This document shows positions 1 to 6,820 of a stretch of DNA of 27,853 nt, one piece after another. The notes under the pieces are model-generated. The model was not told the origin of the DNA. It worked only from the letters and a program-made list of their open reading frames with translations, and searched no databases. Within the stretch, counting starts at the first letter, position 1, and each line of letters begins with the position of its first letter. This DNA comes from JAKITW01 sp041598875 (GTDB lineage: Bacteria; Desulfobacterota; Desulfobulbia; Desulfobulbales; BM004), in NCBI GenBank assembly GCA_041598875.1, contig JBFHXP010000021.1:1-27853 (forward strand), in the 5' to 3' direction. A program made the position numbers and the translations under genes.

Positions 1-93
1 CGGGAGGCCCTGGCCGTATTTCGACAATACGGTCAATATCTGCTTCAGCGGGAGGTGCACTCCTGGGGGGCGCTGACCTCTCTGGCAGAGTAG
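1..93 (+). CDS. C-terminal end of an unidentified protein (partial)
   Basis: The first 30 codons of the window are open in frame 1 and close with TAG at 91-93. The peptide is mixed hydrophobic and charged, ending in SWGALTSLAE, and looks helical. The upstream part lies outside the window, so no family can be assigned. It converges on the biotin ligase gene on the other strand. A weak hairpin with a short T run follows at 140-160, which fits the end of a transcript. That this is a real gene end, not a chance open frame, is an inference from codon composition and position. Confidence 0.5.
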   Translation, partial: REALAVFRQYGQYLLQREVHSWGALTSLAE

Positions 94-139
94 ACTCCAG
101 GGGTCGCCTGCTTATTTCCTTCGTGTTCGCCGTGTTTGT

Positions 140-160
140 ACGGCTACATCCAGCCGTTTT
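140..160 (+). terminator. Weak intrinsic terminator after the partial gene
   Basis: A 6-bp stem (ACGGCT at 140-145, AGCCGT at 152-157) with a 6-base loop runs directly into TTTT. The stem is short. It sits in the 116-base gap between two convergent genes, where a terminator is expected. Nothing else is seen in this gap. Confidence 0.35.
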
Positions 161-209
161 CAATCCGCACACAGACAGTTATTGAAAAGGTAGAGTTTCC
201 GGAAGAAAA

Positions 210-1124
210 CTAGTCCAGATAGATCAGCTCGCCGCTGACCTCGGAGACAATATGACCGTCCGGGAGTTTGAGAAGAAGGCTGCCGTCATCGGCGATACCC
301 ATGACCCTGGCTTCAAAAAGGGGGTTTTTCTGGACATCATGGCCGAAAAGAACCAGGCGGCCGGTCATGTCGGTAAATTCACGCCAACGACCGATGAGAG
401 GATGAACCGGATCCTGGTCCTCCCCGTGCATCCGTTGCTGTTCAACAAAATGAAGCAGGCCGATATTCCAGGCCAGTTTCGCAAGCAGCCCGGCCGCCAG
501 CATGGTGGTATCGGCCTCGACAGAAAGACTGCCTTTCAGGGAGATCGCGGTCTCCTGAAGTTCGGGGGGAAATTCGGTGTTGTTGACGTTTATTCCGGTG
601 CCGATCAGGATATACTCCTCACCGGACCGTGAACCTCGCAGGGTTTCCACAAGAGTTCCGGATATTTTTCGGCCATCCACCAGGACATCATTGACCCATT
701 TCAGGCTCGCCGGCAGACCATGAGCGGTCAACAGCTCGCAGACCGCCACCCCGGCGGCCAGCGGGAGAAGACGGCTTGTCTCCGGCAGCAGGGTGTTGAC
801 CAGCACCAGGGTCATCCAGACCCCTCCTGCCGGGGCATGCCAGGGGCGATGAAAACGGCCCTGGCCATCGTGAAGCTGGTCGGCCAGGATAACGGTGCCG
901 CTGGCAAAGGACTTTCCCCGCCCTTCATGTTCTTCAATAAGCCGGCGGGCCAGATCCATGCCCCGATCCAGCTGCCGATGATGCTCGATGATGCTGCCAA
1001 CCACCGCACCGTAACGAAAGATTGCGGTTGCGTCTCGCAGTGAAAAGGTTTGGGCGCGGGCCGGGAGTTCCTGGGTGGTAATGATATGCTTGACGAGCAG
1101 GGGAGTGAGAGGAGTTATTCCCAT
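210..1124 (-). CDS. birA: Biotin--[acetyl-CoA-carboxylase] ligase, divergent motif
   Basis: This is predicted to activate biotin with ATP and attach it to the carrier lysine of the biotin carboxyl carrier encoded just upstream. The 304 residues carry the ligase domain signatures: KWVNDV at 142-147 (catalytic Lys142), GRKISGTLVE at 151-160 and GTGINV at 175-180. A small beta-rich C-terminal domain (about 250-304) fits the BirA C domain. No N-terminal DNA-binding winged helix is evident; residues 1-50 do not resemble one, so a repressor role is not supported. The canonical adenylate-binding loop GRGRRGR is degenerate here (GQGRFHR, 87-93), keeping only Gly87, Gly89, Arg90 and Arg93. The ATG start overlaps the carrier gene by 10 bases, indicating translational coupling as the last gene of the operon. 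It ends with TAG. Confidence 0.86.
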   Translation of the reverse strand: MGITPLTPLLVKHIITTQELPARAQTFSLRDATAIFRYGAVVGSIIEHHRQLDRGMDLARRLIEEHEGRGKSFASGTVILADQLHDGQGRFHRPWHAPAGGVWMTLVLVNTLLPETSRLLPLAAGVAVCELLTAHGLPASLKWVNDVLVDGRKISGTLVETLRGSRSGEEYILIGTGINVNNTEFPPELQETAISLKGSLSVEADTTMLAAGLLAKLAWNIGLLHFVEQQRMHGEDQDPVHPLIGRWREFTDMTGRLVLFGHDVQKNPLFEARVMGIADDGSLLLKLPDGHIVSEVSGELIYLD

Positions 1125-1762
1125 TCCGCCTTCACATGATTGATGATTTTCTGGACCAGGGGGAGTTTTTCCGGGGCACAGACGCCGATAAGCGGCATGC
1201 CCTGTTCCATGCTTATTCCGGGTTCAAAATAGATTGAGTGAATGATTCCAGGCTCGCCGGTATAAAAGACCGGGGTATCCCTTTTCATCAGAGACATGGT
1301 AAACACCTCATCTCCGGGCTGAACATATACCCCCCGTTCCCCGAGCTTATCTATCCGTGACTGGATTTCCATGGAAAAAAAATACTTGGCGTTTTCCGGG
1401 GCCGGAAAAAGATAGAGCACCCTCCGGAGAATGGCCTCGATTATTTCCCGCTTCTTCAGGGGGTGCCGGATGGTGAGGATCTTTTCGCCTGCCTCGACAA
1501 AATGGCCCTCAAGGTCTTGCCGGATCTTTGAAATGACCCCGCTGGAGGTCGCAAAGACCTTTTTCGGGTTGCGCTCCCTGGTGATAATGTAGAGAAGTGT
1601 TCCCGGGATGTGGTTCCAGGCGCCGCTCACGCCTTCCACCGTAGACCCGTCTTTTACCTGAAACCGGACCTGTCCGGTGTGCGCTGTCGCCACATCCACG
1701 TAGTCATAAGGATCAGATCGGTATTTTGCGAGAATTTCGTCAAAATTAATATCGTCGTTCAT
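1115..1762 (-). CDS. Biotin carboxyl carrier-like protein
   Basis: This is the likely carrier subunit that shuttles carboxybiotin between the biotin carboxylase and carboxyltransferase of the same operon. It has 215 residues. The C-terminal part (about 130-195) looks like a biotinyl hairpin domain with Met159-Lys160 at the turn. From Lys160 to the final beta strand (LIGV, 191-194) is 35 residues, as in E. coli AccB. The motif reads SLMKRD, so the Met that normally follows the lysine is Arg161. A second half-motif of the same fold appears at 73-98 (SGVISKI to ILTI), separated from the first by an insert rich in basic and aromatic residues. It starts 37 bases after the carboxyltransferase stop, with GGAAA ahead of ATG, and overlaps the ligase gene. 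Biotinylation is inferred from the Met-Lys turn and the adjacent ligase. A lipoyl-type carrier is less likely. Confidence 0.8.
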   Translation of the reverse strand: MNDDINFDEILAKYRSDPYDYVDVATAHTGQVRFQVKDGSTVEGVSGAWNHIPGTLLYIITRERNPKKVFATSSGVISKIRQDLEGHFVEAGEKILTIRHPLKKREIIEAILRRVLYLFPAPENAKYFFSMEIQSRIDKLGERGVYVQPGDEVFTMSLMKRDTPVFYTGEPGIIHSIYFEPGISMEQGMPLIGVCAPEKLPLVQKIINHVKAEWE

Positions 1763-1799
1763 CGTTTTCCGGTGACGTCTTGAGGTTTAAAAAAAACTT

Positions 1800-4055
1800 T
1801 TACCGATAATAGAGCTGACGGCCCCCCATGGTAAGCAGCGCCTTGTACAGGTTCTTGCGAAACTCGCGCCGGTCCCATATTCCCTGGATATGCCCCCTCT
1901 GGAGAGCGTTTTTTGCGGCATGGTAATCAGGGGGGATGTCTTCCCCGGTGGTTTCCCTGATCACCCGGTGTCCGGCAAAGCCGATCCGCGAAGAACGGAT
2001 CGCAAACTGGTAGGGGGAACAGCCGAGAAAACTGGCCACCGGGCCGGCATAGGAGTTGTTGTCATAAACAACAATGTAGAGGCCGCCCGAGTCAATATAT
2101 TCCCGTACCGCCATGGTGCACTTCGGCATCTGGATTACGCCGATGGTGCCCTCCTGGATCCGGATCCCGCCGGTGGTGTGAACATACGCCAGCAACGGTC
2201 TTCTTTTCAGGCGGGCCTTCTCGCAGGCGCGGACAAATTTTTCCCCTTCCGCCGCCCCCACGGTGCCATTTCTGAAATCACTGTAGAGCATGGTTGTTAC
2301 CAGCTCCACTCCCATAACCCGGGCATAGAAGGTGATGTTGGCGCTGATTCTTCCGGTTTTTGCCCTGGCAACATCAAGCCTCGAATCAAAACCAGGATAG
2401 TTCAGGGGGTTGAGCGAGCGGTACTCCCCGTTAAACTCACGAATGGAATCCGGATCAAAAAGATTCTTCAGGTACCATTCATACTCCAGCGGGAAATGGA
2501 AGCCGCAATTCTCGCAGACCCCGGCAAACTCGCCATAGAGATCCGGCACCCAGAGATCCTTGCACCCGTCCTTGTGGGCATTGGGGCAGGTAACGGTCCG
2601 ATCTTCGTTGGCAAGGGGGCTGGTATAGGTGTCCCAGAGCTCGATCGGGTCCTCGCCGCTTATCCGGTCGGTCGTCTGCCTAGCGGTTTTTTCCACCTGC
2701 CGACCCTGATTGATGAACTCGTACGCCTTGCGCAACGGGGCCGTGACCCGGTCAAAGAGCACCGAACTCTCGCCGGAGACGTCCTTAATCACCTTTTCCA
2801 CCTGTTTCTGATGGTTCCGCAACAGGTCGTAGCGGAAACTGTAATAGGACCTGGCCGTGATATTACGGATCTTTCGGTACATGGCCAGAGACGGAGATGG
2901 TTTGCCGCCGAAACAGTCCATGGCCATATTGCGGTATTTCTTGGACCTGAAAACCAGAAGCCTTTTCACCTCGTCTTCATTAAGGTCCCAGGAAATGTTG
3001 ATCTGCGGCTCCTCGGTCGAGCCCTCTTCCGCCTTTTTCAGCTTGACCTCATAGGCGCGGAAAGAGCGCAGGCTCTTGGTCTTGAGGATCACCTCATCGG
3101 TGGCGCGGATGATCTCGGACTTGAGCTGCTTGAAAAAGACGAAATCATCACGCCGCGCGCCCAGCGGGGGCTCCTGAATAATTCGATCGATTGTACCCAG
3201 CGCGAGGTTGTCCGGGGCGGTGATTTTCAGTCGCTCGGCACAGGCCTCAACCAGTTCCTGGGGAACCTTTTCCCCTTCACGGATCTTCCCTTCGATGGCC
3301 GCCGCGCCCTCGGGAGAGATCACCGAATAGTAGCCGTGGGAAAACATCAGTCGCAGATCGGAAAGGCCCACGGCCTCGGCTCCGCCCGATCCCCCCTCCG
3401 AGATGACCGAAATCATCGGCACCCGGAGTTTGCTCATCGTGTAGAGGTTGCGGGCAATCTGCTGGGCGGCGCCGGGATAATCCTCCACCGGAAAAGACCC
3501 GGGAGTGAACACATAGAAATGAACCGGAATGCCCTCGGTTTCCGCGACCCGCAGATAACGCAGGACCTTCTCGTTTCCCCAGGGCTTGCAGGATCCGCCG
3601 TTGCGAAACTCCTCCCCGTGTCCTTTCTCCTGACCGATAACCATGACCGACTGAGAGATATACCTGGCCTTGAAGCGGCGCACCAGATTGGCTTTGGCCA
3701 CAACCAGAGAGGGATCAATGCTGATCTCCTCCGAGCCGCCAAGTTCGGTGTACTCCTCATAGACGTTTTCGAGAATGTCCTTGAGGGTAAAACGCAGGGG
3801 ATTACGGACAATCCGCACCCGCTCCATTGAGGAAAGGCTGTCTTCGCATCGCTTTTCAATAAAACAGATTCCTTCCTCGATTTTGCGCAGTTCCGTGTTC
3901 AGATGTTCTTCGGTGAAATCATAGAAAGAGTGATGAAGGGCCTTTAATTTTTCTTGAAACCCGGAAAGGTTGCCCCAGTCGGCATTGTCCTTGACACGTA
4001 TCAGATAGGTGATGCGCTCCTGGGTTTTCAGAAACCGTTTGCGTAAATCGTCCAT
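1800..4055 (-). CDS. Acetyl-CoA carboxylase carboxyltransferase, fused alpha-beta subunits
   Basis: This is predicted to transfer the carboxyl group from carboxybiotin to acetyl-CoA, making malonyl-CoA. The 751-residue chain joins two crotonase-fold halves. Residues 1-330 resemble AccA: a helical N terminus, VMVIGQEKG at 137-145, the SEGGSGGAEA oxyanion region at 219-228 and YSVISPEG at 243-250. Residues 485-751 resemble AccD: a zinc ribbon with Cys490, Cys498, Cys514 and Cys517, TTGGIRIQEG at 627-636, AGPVASF at 670-676 and IGFAGHRVI at 691-699. A linker of roughly 150 residues (about 335-485) matches neither subunit. The alpha half comes first. The first ribbon pair is spaced C-x7-C; E. coli AccD has C-x2-C. 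AGGA precedes the ATG by 9 bases. The gene lies 20 bases after the biotin carboxylase. The substrate could be another short acyl-CoA, but AccA/AccD likeness favours acetyl-CoA. Confidence 0.88.
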   Translation of the reverse strand: MDDLRKRFLKTQERITYLIRVKDNADWGNLSGFQEKLKALHHSFYDFTEEHLNTELRKIEEGICFIEKRCEDSLSSMERVRIVRNPLRFTLKDILENVYEEYTELGGSEEISIDPSLVVAKANLVRRFKARYISQSVMVIGQEKGHGEEFRNGGSCKPWGNEKVLRYLRVAETEGIPVHFYVFTPGSFPVEDYPGAAQQIARNLYTMSKLRVPMISVISEGGSGGAEAVGLSDLRLMFSHGYYSVISPEGAAAIEGKIREGEKVPQELVEACAERLKITAPDNLALGTIDRIIQEPPLGARRDDFVFFKQLKSEIIRATDEVILKTKSLRSFRAYEVKLKKAEEGSTEEPQINISWDLNEDEVKRLLVFRSKKYRNMAMDCFGGKPSPSLAMYRKIRNITARSYYSFRYDLLRNHQKQVEKVIKDVSGESSVLFDRVTAPLRKAYEFINQGRQVEKTARQTTDRISGEDPIELWDTYTSPLANEDRTVTCPNAHKDGCKDLWVPDLYGEFAGVCENCGFHFPLEYEWYLKNLFDPDSIREFNGEYRSLNPLNYPGFDSRLDVARAKTGRISANITFYARVMGVELVTTMLYSDFRNGTVGAAEGEKFVRACEKARLKRRPLLAYVHTTGGIRIQEGTIGVIQMPKCTMAVREYIDSGGLYIVVYDNNSYAGPVASFLGCSPYQFAIRSSRIGFAGHRVIRETTGEDIPPDYHAAKNALQRGHIQGIWDRREFRKNLYKALLTMGGRQLYYR

Positions 4056-4075
4056 ATGAGTTTTTCCTGTTCCGA

Positions 4076-5482
4076 TCAGAATGCCAGCAGCCGATCGAGA
4101 TTATTGATCAGATAGGCGATGTTGGTGATGATGGGGGCGCCACTCGAATTCCGGCCTTCAATAACTACTTCAGAGAGGAATTTGTGCGCCCGTTCTTTCG
4201 CCTCCTGGACAGAGTCCCCCCAGACAATGCCCAGGGCCAGGTTAGGATCGAAATCACTGGGGATTGGGTAGGAACGATCACCGGGAACATGGGTATAGAC
4301 CGCCGACCACTCGTAGCTCGGGAAGGAAAACCGGGTAATCGTCCCGATCCACGGGGCAAAACCCCGGCGGGTGTCTTCGGCCACGATCCGCAGCTCAATA
4401 CTCGTCCCCCTGAATTTTACCTTGTCCTGGGTATACCCTATCCGCTCGCCAAGGGCGATCCGGATCTGTTCCTTGATCAGGTTGGGATGGGCGCCGTCAA
4501 TATAACTGATCCTGGCAGACACATCGTTTTCCACCTGGATACGGGTATTAACCTCAAGGAGATATGGCTGGCCGCTGCGGGAGACGATCCATTCCCATGT
4601 ACCGACATTATCATACCGGACGTGGGAGGCAAGCTTCAGGGAGTAGTGGACGATTTTTTCAAGGACTTCGTCGGCGTTGAAGTCATAGGCAAAACATTCG
4701 TCGTCAAATCCCGGCGCCGCCTCGACTCTTTTCTGGCGTCCGGTGGATTGAATGGTGCAGTTGCGGGTGCCGAAATGAATGCGCTCGCCATGTTTGCTGC
4801 AGAGCAGCTGGACCTCAAGGTGGTTATAATCCCGGAGGCATTGCTCGATAAGCACGCCGCCGTCGCCGAACTGGCGTTTGGCATAATTCTGTACCTGCCG
4901 GTAGACCCGGCGGAAGGTCTCGATCTGATTGACCTCCTCGATGCCCATTCCGCCGCCGCCGGCAGCGGCCTTGACCAGAATCGACGGTTTGTGAATCCCC
5001 TGATGTTTCTGGTCCATGAGGAGCTGTTCGGCAATCTCCTCGGCCTCCATCTCGTTATATATCGGGCTGTCTGTCCCGGGAATGATCGGAATATCCAGCT
5101 GCTTGGCAACCCGCTTGGTGTTTATCTTGTCGCCCAGGCTCTTGATCACCTGCCAGTCCGGCCCGATAAAGATCAGTGGGCGGTTCCGGGTGACAACCCT
5201 GCGGGCGAAACGATAATCCTCGGAGAAAAAACCATACCCGGGGTGAATGGCCGTACAGTCGGTGTAATCCGCCACCGCCAGCACATCGTTGGGGTCGGTA
5301 TAGCTCCGTATCCGCCAGGCCTTGTTGCGGCCCGGATTGCTGTCGAGATTAAGCTGGACATGCTGGGAATTCCGGTCCGCCTCGGTATAGACCACCGCAT
5401 AATCCAGATCAAGAGCCTGGCAGGCCGCCATGATTCGCAGGGCGATTTCGCCGCGATTGGCTATCAGTACCTTTCCTTTCAA
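4076..5482 (-). CDS. accC: Acetyl-CoA carboxylase, biotin carboxylase subunit (divergent)
   Basis: This carboxylates carrier-bound biotin with ATP and bicarbonate. It is the first gene of the carboxylase operon. The predicted 468 residues show the N-terminal KVLIANRGEIA motif, HPGYGF at 80-85, the ATP-grasp glycine loop KAAAGGGGMG at 171-180, and the catalytic region EVNTRIQVE with Glu310, Asn312, Arg314 and Glu318. The next residue is Asn319 where E. coli has His. The Cys-to-Lys catalytic loop (Cys242 to Lys251) is one residue longer than in E. coli AccC. I chose the TTG at 5482: GAGGA lies 8 bases upstream and the protein then begins MKGKVLIANRG, as is usual for the family. A GTG at 5518 would add 12 basic residues but has no ribosome site. 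The divergence resembles other non-canonical carboxylases, but the adjacent AccA/AccD fusion supports acetyl-CoA carboxylase. Confidence 0.87.
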   Translation of the reverse strand: MKGKVLIANRGEIALRIMAACQALDLDYAVVYTEADRNSQHVQLNLDSNPGRNKAWRIRSYTDPNDVLAVADYTDCTAIHPGYGFFSEDYRFARRVVTRNRPLIFIGPDWQVIKSLGDKINTKRVAKQLDIPIIPGTDSPIYNEMEAEEIAEQLLMDQKHQGIHKPSILVKAAAGGGGMGIEEVNQIETFRRVYRQVQNYAKRQFGDGGVLIEQCLRDYNHLEVQLLCSKHGERIHFGTRNCTIQSTGRQKRVEAAPGFDDECFAYDFNADEVLEKIVHYSLKLASHVRYDNVGTWEWIVSRSGQPYLLEVNTRIQVENDVSARISYIDGAHPNLIKEQIRIALGERIGYTQDKVKFRGTSIELRIVAEDTRRGFAPWIGTITRFSFPSYEWSAVYTHVPGDRSYPIPSDFDPNLALGIVWGDSVQEAKERAHKFLSEVVIEGRNSSGAPIITNIAYLINNLDRLLAF

Positions 5483-5644
5483 GGGCGATTTCCTCGTCTT
5501 TCGCCCGGACACCGGCACAGCGTGGCCGCGGATGTCCGTGCGGTTTTTTCTTGGGTTGGCGCTACTCTCATATTCAAACAGGGTACTATACTGTGACCGG
5601 AATAAATAGAAAAGATAATTGTCGGCCCGGTCGTCCCACTCCTA

Positions 5645-5694
5645 TAGAAAAAAAGGGGATGATGGCCATGGATAACCGGCCACACATCCCCTTT
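5645..5694 (-). terminator. Strong intrinsic terminator upstream of the carboxylase operon
   Basis: A perfect 10-bp stem (AAAGGGGATG at 5652-5661 with CATCCCCTTT at 5685-5694) extends, after a small bulge, into a 5-bp TGGCC/GGCCA stem and a 10-base loop. On the minus strand it is followed by an unbroken run of T, seven counting the stem end. On the plus strand it is followed by GGAATT, so minus-strand termination is the better reading. Confidence 0.75.
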
Positions 5695-5804
5695 GGAATT
5701 TCCTTTTTTATCAAATAAAATCGAAAAGATATCTATATATTCGATTCCCGTTCCCTCACAGGTGCCGCCCGGTCCAGAGCGATTGACAATTCGTGACAAA
5801 AAGG
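5645..5804 (-). ncRNA. Predicted ~160-nt structured RNA or attenuated leader of the carboxylase operon
   Basis: A strong minus-strand promoter (5811-5839) and a strong intrinsic terminator (5645-5694) bracket this stretch, and no credible open frame lies inside it. The predicted RNA can fold. An 11-bp outer stem pairs CCUUUUUGUCA near the 5' end with UGAUAAAAAAGG further on, with one G-U pair and one bulge. An inner hairpin pairs AAUCGAA with UUCGAUU. A GC-rich single-stranded segment (GGACCGGGCGGCACC) lies between the arms of the outer stem. I do not recognise it as a known riboswitch, 6S, tmRNA or SRP RNA. The carboxylase start is about 160 bases beyond the terminator, so it could be a regulatory leader. 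A possible -10 (TATAGT, 5585-5590 on the minus strand) after the terminator would instead give the operon its own promoter. Confidence 0.45.
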
Positions 5805-5810
5805 TCTTAA

Positions 5811-5839
5811 TGTATACCTTTTTCCCCAATGACCGTCAA
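5811..5839 (-). promoter_or_regulatory. Sigma-70-type promoter for the minus-strand RNA/carboxylase leader
   Basis: On the minus strand TTGACG (5839-5834) and TATACA (5816-5811) are separated by exactly 17 bases. This is the best promoter match in the window. Transcription would start near 5804. Confidence 0.65.
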
Positions 5840-5847
5840 TTTTTTTC

Positions 5848-5876
5848 TTGACATCTCTCGGGTTTCCCCCTATCCA
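5848..5876 (+). promoter_or_regulatory. Probable promoter of the corC-lnt-prfB transcript
   Basis: TTGACA (5848-5853) is perfect. The -10 candidate TATCCA (5871-5876), 17 bases on, is weak. Predicted start is near 5883, about 70 bases before corC. Its -35 lies 8 bases from the -35 of the divergent promoter, with a T tract between them. Confidence 0.45.
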
Positions 5877-5955
5877 TGTGATCTGAGAATCTACACCTTT
5901 CAGCCCCATAACCCAGCTTTGCACACGTGAAGTCAAACCATTTCCAACTACTCTG

Positions 5956-6816
5956 ATGGACAAAGACCCACCTTCTGACTCGCCCCCTCCCTCGATTGCC
6001 CGACGTATCTACTCCAGAGCCCAGGATTTACTGCGCATGATCCGCGCGCCGGATACCGCCGAGGATCTTGAACAGGAGATCCAGGAACTCCTCGACGAAG
6101 GAGAGGAACAGGGCCTGATTACCAGCCAGGAAGGCCGGATGATCAGCAGCATTTTCGATTTCCGGGATACCCTGGTCCACGCGATCATGACCCCCCGCTC
6201 CGAAATTGTCAGCGCCGAGGTTTCAACAGCGATTTCCGATGTGATCCGCACGGTCATGGAGGAGGGCTTCACCCGCATACCGGTCTACGAGGAAGAGTTT
6301 GACCGCGTCATCGGCATTCTCCATGCCAAGGATCTGCTTTCCTGCGTCTGTCCCGTTGACGAGGGGCAGACCCTGCGGGAGTTGATCAAGCCCGCCTATT
6401 TTGTCGCCGAGTCGACCCGCATCGTCGACCTTCTCAAGGAGTTTCAGTCCAATAAGGCGCATATGGCGGTGGTGACCGATGAGTTCGGCGGGGTGCGCGG
6501 CCTGATCACCATGGAAGATCTGCTCGAGGAACTCGTTGGCGAGATTGACGACGAATATGACACCGATGAAACCAGCTGGCGCAAACTTGATGACGGATCG
6601 CTTCTGATTTATGCCAAGGAAGACATTGAGGAGGTGGAGTCCTTTTTTAAGCTCCCCATCCCCAAGGGACCTTACGAGTCAGTGGGGGGCCTGATCACCC
6701 ATCAGATCGGCCGGGTGCCGGCAAAGGGAGACGTCGTGGAGATCGGCAAGCTTCTGTTTCAGGTGGTGTCCGCCAACAGGCGTCACATCAAAACCGTGAA
6801 GATCAGCAAGAAGTAA
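5956..6816 (+). CDS. corC: CBS-pair CorC/HlyC-domain protein (YbeX-like)
   Basis: This is a cytosolic protein of the CorC/YbeX family, linked in E. coli to magnesium/cobalt efflux and ribosome-associated functions. It has 286 residues. After a polar N terminus come two CBS domains (about 75-195), with the family signatures MTPRSEI and VVTDEFGG, then a CorC_HlyC transporter-associated domain (about 205-284). No transmembrane DUF21 segment is present, so it resembles soluble YbeX and not a membrane hemolysin C. The lnt gene starts 4 bases after its stop. The corC-lnt order is shared with E. coli and supports an envelope-related role. The exact biochemical activity is not shown by the sequence. 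Confidence 0.88.
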   Translation: MDKDPPSDSPPPSIARRIYSRAQDLLRMIRAPDTAEDLEQEIQELLDEGEEQGLITSQEGRMISSIFDFRDTLVHAIMTPRSEIVSAEVSTAISDVIRTVMEEGFTRIPVYEEEFDRVIGILHAKDLLSCVCPVDEGQTLRELIKPAYFVAESTRIVDLLKEFQSNKAHMAVVTDEFGGVRGLITMEDLLEELVGEIDDEYDTDETSWRKLDDGSLLIYAKEDIEEVESFFKLPIPKGPYESVGGLITHQIGRVPAKGDVVEIGKLLFQVVSANRRHIKTVKISKK

Positions 6817-6820
6817 CCCC

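Noticed and set aside
1890..3830. Open frame of 646 codons on the plus strand opposite the carboxyltransferase
   Set aside because: It has no recognisable motifs and is the antisense shadow of a GC-rich gene with clear AccA and AccD signatures.
5483..5518. GTG 5518 as the biotin carboxylase start
   Set aside because: It has no ribosome site, and the extra 12 residues are basic and unlike the family. TTG 5482 has GAGGA and gives the usual N terminus.
4184..5596. Open frame of 470 codons on the plus strand opposite the biotin carboxylase
   Set aside because: It is antisense to a strongly identified enzyme and has no ribosome site or motif.
5652..5700. The 5652-5694 hairpin as a plus-strand terminator
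   Set aside because: On the plus strand it is followed by GGAATT before any T run, and no plus-strand gene lies upstream; the minus orientation fits better.
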